From the NCBI GenBank assembly GCA_002352485.1, contig DEIM01000215.1, positions 1 to 26,490 on the forward strand: a stretch of DNA of 26,490 bases. Reading direction: 5' to 3'. The notes beneath the pieces are model-generated. The model did no database searches. It was not told the DNA's origin and saw only the letters and a list, made by a program, of their open reading frames with translations. Made by a program: the position numbers and the translations under genes. This document shows, piece after piece, positions 24,044-26,490 of the stretch; the stretch's first letter is position 1, and each line of letters starts with the position of its first letter. This DNA comes from Candidatus Dadabacteria bacterium UBA2774. GTDB lineage: Bacteria; Desulfobacterota_D; UBA1144; Nemesobacterales; UBA2774.

Positions 24044-25270
24044 TTATTTTAAGCTGTTCGAGATGTGCGTTTTTACTGAGTTTACAACATTTTTCCGGTC
24101 ATAGAGCTCTTTAGCCTTCTTTCTTGCTGCAAGACCGATTTTCTCACTAAGCTCAAAGTTTTTGAGTAACTCTACACATGCTCCTGAAATCGATTCAGGT
24201 GTATCATGAATCAGGATCTCGTTTGGATCAGAAAGCTCTATGCCTTCGGCTCCCAGAGAAGTGGAAACCGTGGGTTTGCCGTACATTGCAGATTCTACAA
24301 TCTTAAAGCGCGTTCCGCCGCCGACAAGCATGGGAACTATCGTTAACCTGGTTTGTTTGTATAATGAATCTAAATCCTCGACGAACCCGGGCAGCTCGAG
24401 TCCCGGGATATCACTTTGATTGAAATTGAACTTATCAGGGTCTATGCCTGCTATTATTAATTTTGCAATTGGAACTTTGTTAATCACGCTTGGCCAAATC
24501 TCTTGGATTAAAAACTCCGCAGCCTGAACATTCGGATCGTAATCTGACGCTAGGAACAACATGTTCGGCTCTTTTGTCAGAGGCTCTAATTTGGGGATGT
24601 TAATAGAGTTTGGTACGACTACAATTCCCGGGAGTTTAAATTTTTCTGTTAGGTACTGTCGGTCATACTCTGAGCAGACAAATGTTTTTGTAGCTAACTT
24701 AACTGCTTCATACTCTCCTTTAGTTAAAGACGGAAGCAGGAGATTTAGTAAATTACTGCGTAAATTCTTCCTGTTTTTTATATAGCGTTTAAAAACTACA
24801 TGCTCAATATCATCCAAATCGAAAAATACGGGCGGTAGTGATTTTTCTGTGAGCAGAAGCGGGCACATTGCCGATAATCTATGCGCGAATATAGCGCAGT
24901 GGTCTCTGTCTAAGCATTTCTCTAGAGCCTCTAATTGCTCACTGCCGCTGTATTCAATCCTCCCTCTTTGTTTGTAGAAGCTAAATATTCCTGCACCCAA
25001 AGAAAGCCATTTTCTAATTTCATCCTCTTCTTTAAATTCAGCTCGGGGGCAAAGATATAGATTGATTTCTGTATCCCAGTGTTTTGAGAACTCTTTTTGA
25101 TAATCTTTTTCGGCTCCAGGTTTATAATTTTCAGGATCGATAAAGAACAGCATGTCGATTTCAGCTATTTCCTTTATAGCGTCAATGAACATACTCATTC
25201 GTTTATAAACGCCATGGATGCTTGTACTTAAATTGTCCGGGAAATAACTTGAGATGAATAGAATGCGCAT
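24044..25270 (-). CDS. GT4-like glycosyltransferase (GT-B)
   Basis: A 408-aa protein with a divergent N-terminal half: MRILFISSYFPDNLSTSIHG is followed by an unusual segment with several acidic stretches to about residue 110. Then come FDLDDIEHVVFKRYIKN (about 147-163) and FVCSEYDRQYLTEKF. The C-terminal domain has VVPNSINIP, FLASDYDPNVQAAEFLIQEI, LIIAGIDP, LPGFVEDLDSLYKQTRLTIV and PMLVGGGTRFKIVESAMYGK, followed by STSLGAEGIE. The GGTRFK...E pattern marks transferases found in exopolysaccharide clusters (PslH/TIGR03087-like), recalled rather than searched. It starts 13 bp after the preceding gene, so they share a transcript. Confidence 0.88.
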   Translation of the reverse strand: MRILFISSYFPDNLSTSIHGVYKRMSMFIDAIKEIAEIDMLFFIDPENYKPGAEKDYQKEFSKHWDTEINLYLCPRAEFKEEDEIRKWLSLGAGIFSFYKQRGRIEYSGSEQLEALEKCLDRDHCAIFAHRLSAMCPLLLTEKSLPPVFFDLDDIEHVVFKRYIKNRKNLRSNLLNLLLPSLTKGEYEAVKLATKTFVCSEYDRQYLTEKFKLPGIVVVPNSINIPKLEPLTKEPNMLFLASDYDPNVQAAEFLIQEIWPSVINKVPIAKLIIAGIDPDKFNFNQSDIPGLELPGFVEDLDSLYKQTRLTIVPMLVGGGTRFKIVESAMYGKPTVSTSLGAEGIELSDPNEILIHDTPESISGACVELLKNFELSEKIGLAARKKAKELYDRKNVVNSVKTHISNSLK

Positions 25271-25283
25271 TGTGCCGACCTTT

Positions 25284-26402
25284 TTAATACTTAATCCCCA
25301 TTTTAATCAGTTCCTCGTATAATGTGGATATAGCTTTGAGCATTTTCTTGTCGGAGAATTCTTTTTTAACCCGAATATTCCCCGCCTGGGCTACTTTTTG
25401 TGCTATTTCGGGGTTTGATATACAAGTTTTTATAACTGATGCTAGTGCCTCAGGGTCTTTGGGAGGCACTAAAAACCCTGTCTTGCCGTCTGTAATAATC
25501 TCATCTATACCACTGATATTTGAAGCTATCACTGCTTTTCCCGCAGCCATCGCCTCAAGTATAGTTAGCGGCAGCCCTTCAAATAGTGAAGGAAGTACGA
25601 ATAGATCACAACTATGTAGAAGCGAGGGGATATCTTCCCTATACCCTAGAAATAAGACTCGATCTTTTATATCTTGTTCTTTCACCTTTCGTTCAAGGTT
25701 TTTTCTCTCGGGGCCCTCTCCAGCCAGTACAAAATTAGCCTGAGGTATGAGAGCGGCGGCAGATATCAGATCTTCGTACCCTTTGTATTTATCCATGCGT
25801 GCAATCATTAGAATGGTTGTGGACCTTTTTTCAGCTTTCATCGAGCTGAGTGGGTCATCCATGTTGGTCTTGCTAAATTTATCAATACAAATCCCATTGT
25901 GAATTACTAAGACATTGCCATCAAAAGGTGTTACTTTTTTGAATTGTTTTGCAATACCTTGCGAAACAGCAATATAACGGTCTACTAATATTGATAATAA
26001 TTTTTGGATGATGAGTTCTTTTCGTCCTATATTTTCTTGATAAGCATGAAGAGTCGCTACGATTGCAGGAATACGGGCAAAAAAAGCACATAGAATACCG
26101 AATGTGCAGCGCAGATGCCATGGTAAGTGTGCATGGAATACTGAAGGATTAATATGCCTTAGCTTCCTAATAAATCTGATAAATCCGGAGATATCTCTCC
26201 AGTTTTTTATTTCCGGCAGGCAAACTATGCTCACATCAAGCTCGTTAACTTTTTCTATAAAGCGAGACAAACCAACATGCGGATGGTAAATCAATACGAT
26301 TTTCCATTTATCGCGGTCCATTCCTTTTAATATAGAAAAGACCATTTGCTCGGCTCCACCGAATTCTTTACTGTCAATGTAATGTACGACTGTGTGCTTC
26401 AT
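25284..26402 (-). CDS. Glycosyltransferase family 4 protein
   Basis: A 372-aa GT-B enzyme, the first cluster gene in the window. The N-terminus is MKHTVVHYIDSKEFGGAEQM, with the GGAE signature, and NPSVFHAHLPWHLRCTFGIL near 88-107. The C-terminal domain has VIHNGICIDKFSKTN, MIARMDKYKGYEDLISAAAL, FVLAGEGPERKNLERKVKEQ, FLGYREDIPSLLHSCDLFVL and E-x7-E in EGLPLTILEAMAAGKAVIAS, then TGFLVPPKDPEAL. The catalytic elements look complete. No clear Shine-Dalgarno precedes the ATG. A TATAAT-like box lies on the minus strand at 26430-26425 without a convincing -35, so whether the operon starts here or beyond 26490 is open. Confidence 0.92.
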   Translation of the reverse strand: MKHTVVHYIDSKEFGGAEQMVFSILKGMDRDKWKIVLIYHPHVGLSRFIEKVNELDVSIVCLPEIKNWRDISGFIRFIRKLRHINPSVFHAHLPWHLRCTFGILCAFFARIPAIVATLHAYQENIGRKELIIQKLLSILVDRYIAVSQGIAKQFKKVTPFDGNVLVIHNGICIDKFSKTNMDDPLSSMKAEKRSTTILMIARMDKYKGYEDLISAAALIPQANFVLAGEGPERKNLERKVKEQDIKDRVLFLGYREDIPSLLHSCDLFVLPSLFEGLPLTILEAMAAGKAVIASNISGIDEIITDGKTGFLVPPKDPEALASVIKTCISNPEIAQKVAQAGNIRVKKEFSDKKMLKAISTLYEELIKMGIKY

Positions 26403-26490
26403 TGTTATCGTGTCTCATATAAAAATTATAATGTATTGCTAAAACATGGAGACGGGTATTAATTGAGTTATAATGCTTAGCATTCATAGG

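Noticed and set aside
26403..26490. Possible end of another minus-strand gene
   Set aside because: One frame is open for about 30 codons but shows no recognisable protein and would overlap the next gene, so it cannot be told from intergenic DNA.

Overview
The window comes from a Gram-negative bacterium of uncertain lineage. It encodes an outer-membrane beta-barrel porin, a probable lipoprotein, a periplasmic flavoprotein and a surface-polysaccharide cluster, and the DNA looks moderately AT-rich. The mix (ribosomal alpha operon, luciferase-like oxidoreductase, cyclic di-GMP riboswitch, probable sigma-54 promoter) would suit a deltaproteobacterial-like or uncultured lineage such as Dadabacteria, but this assignment is inference and weak.

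Region 1 (1-2760, + strand) is the end of the alpha ribosomal operon: the last codons of rpsK, then rpsD, rpoA and rplQ, closed by a near-perfect intrinsic terminator. RplQ carries a charged, Ala/Glu/Pro-rich tail that roughly doubles its length. Region 2 (2783-7076) is housekeeping metabolism. A luciferase-like oxidoreductase, a TIGR01777/YfcH-type epimerase and pdxH run on +, facing ubiE/menG and metF on -.

Region 3 (7196-11372, + strand) begins with a Sel1-repeat lipoprotein. After it comes an apparent iron-responsive island. Two Fur-box-like sites (each 16/19 to the classical consensus) sit beside sigma-70 promoters. One precedes a 73-aa Cys-rich protein; the other precedes a coiled-coil porin followed by an FMN-binding protein with a flavinylation-type motif and a four-helix membrane protein. 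Together they suggest Fur-controlled uptake or periplasmic reduction of iron or a ligand.

Region 4 (11373-14230, + strand) has a 524-bp leader with GTGC/GCAC inverted repeats, a sigma-54-like -24/-12 element and a clear class I cyclic di-GMP (GEMM-I) riboswitch. It precedes a secreted 777-aa protein with a DNRLRE-like domain, two Pro-rich linkers and a parallel beta-helix, probably a polysaccharide-binding or -modifying protein.

Region 5 (14415-26402, - strand) is a polysaccharide biosynthesis cluster: six glycosyltransferases with GT4/GT-B features, one GT2, an O-antigen-ligase/polymerase-like membrane protein and a glutamine-dependent asparagine synthase-like amidotransferase. No initiating transferase, flippase or export pore is seen, so the cluster probably continues beyond 26490. 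The adjacency suggests that c-di-GMP controls a secreted protein acting on this polymer; that link is inference. No tRNA, rRNA, CRISPR array, insertion sequence or phage gene was seen.
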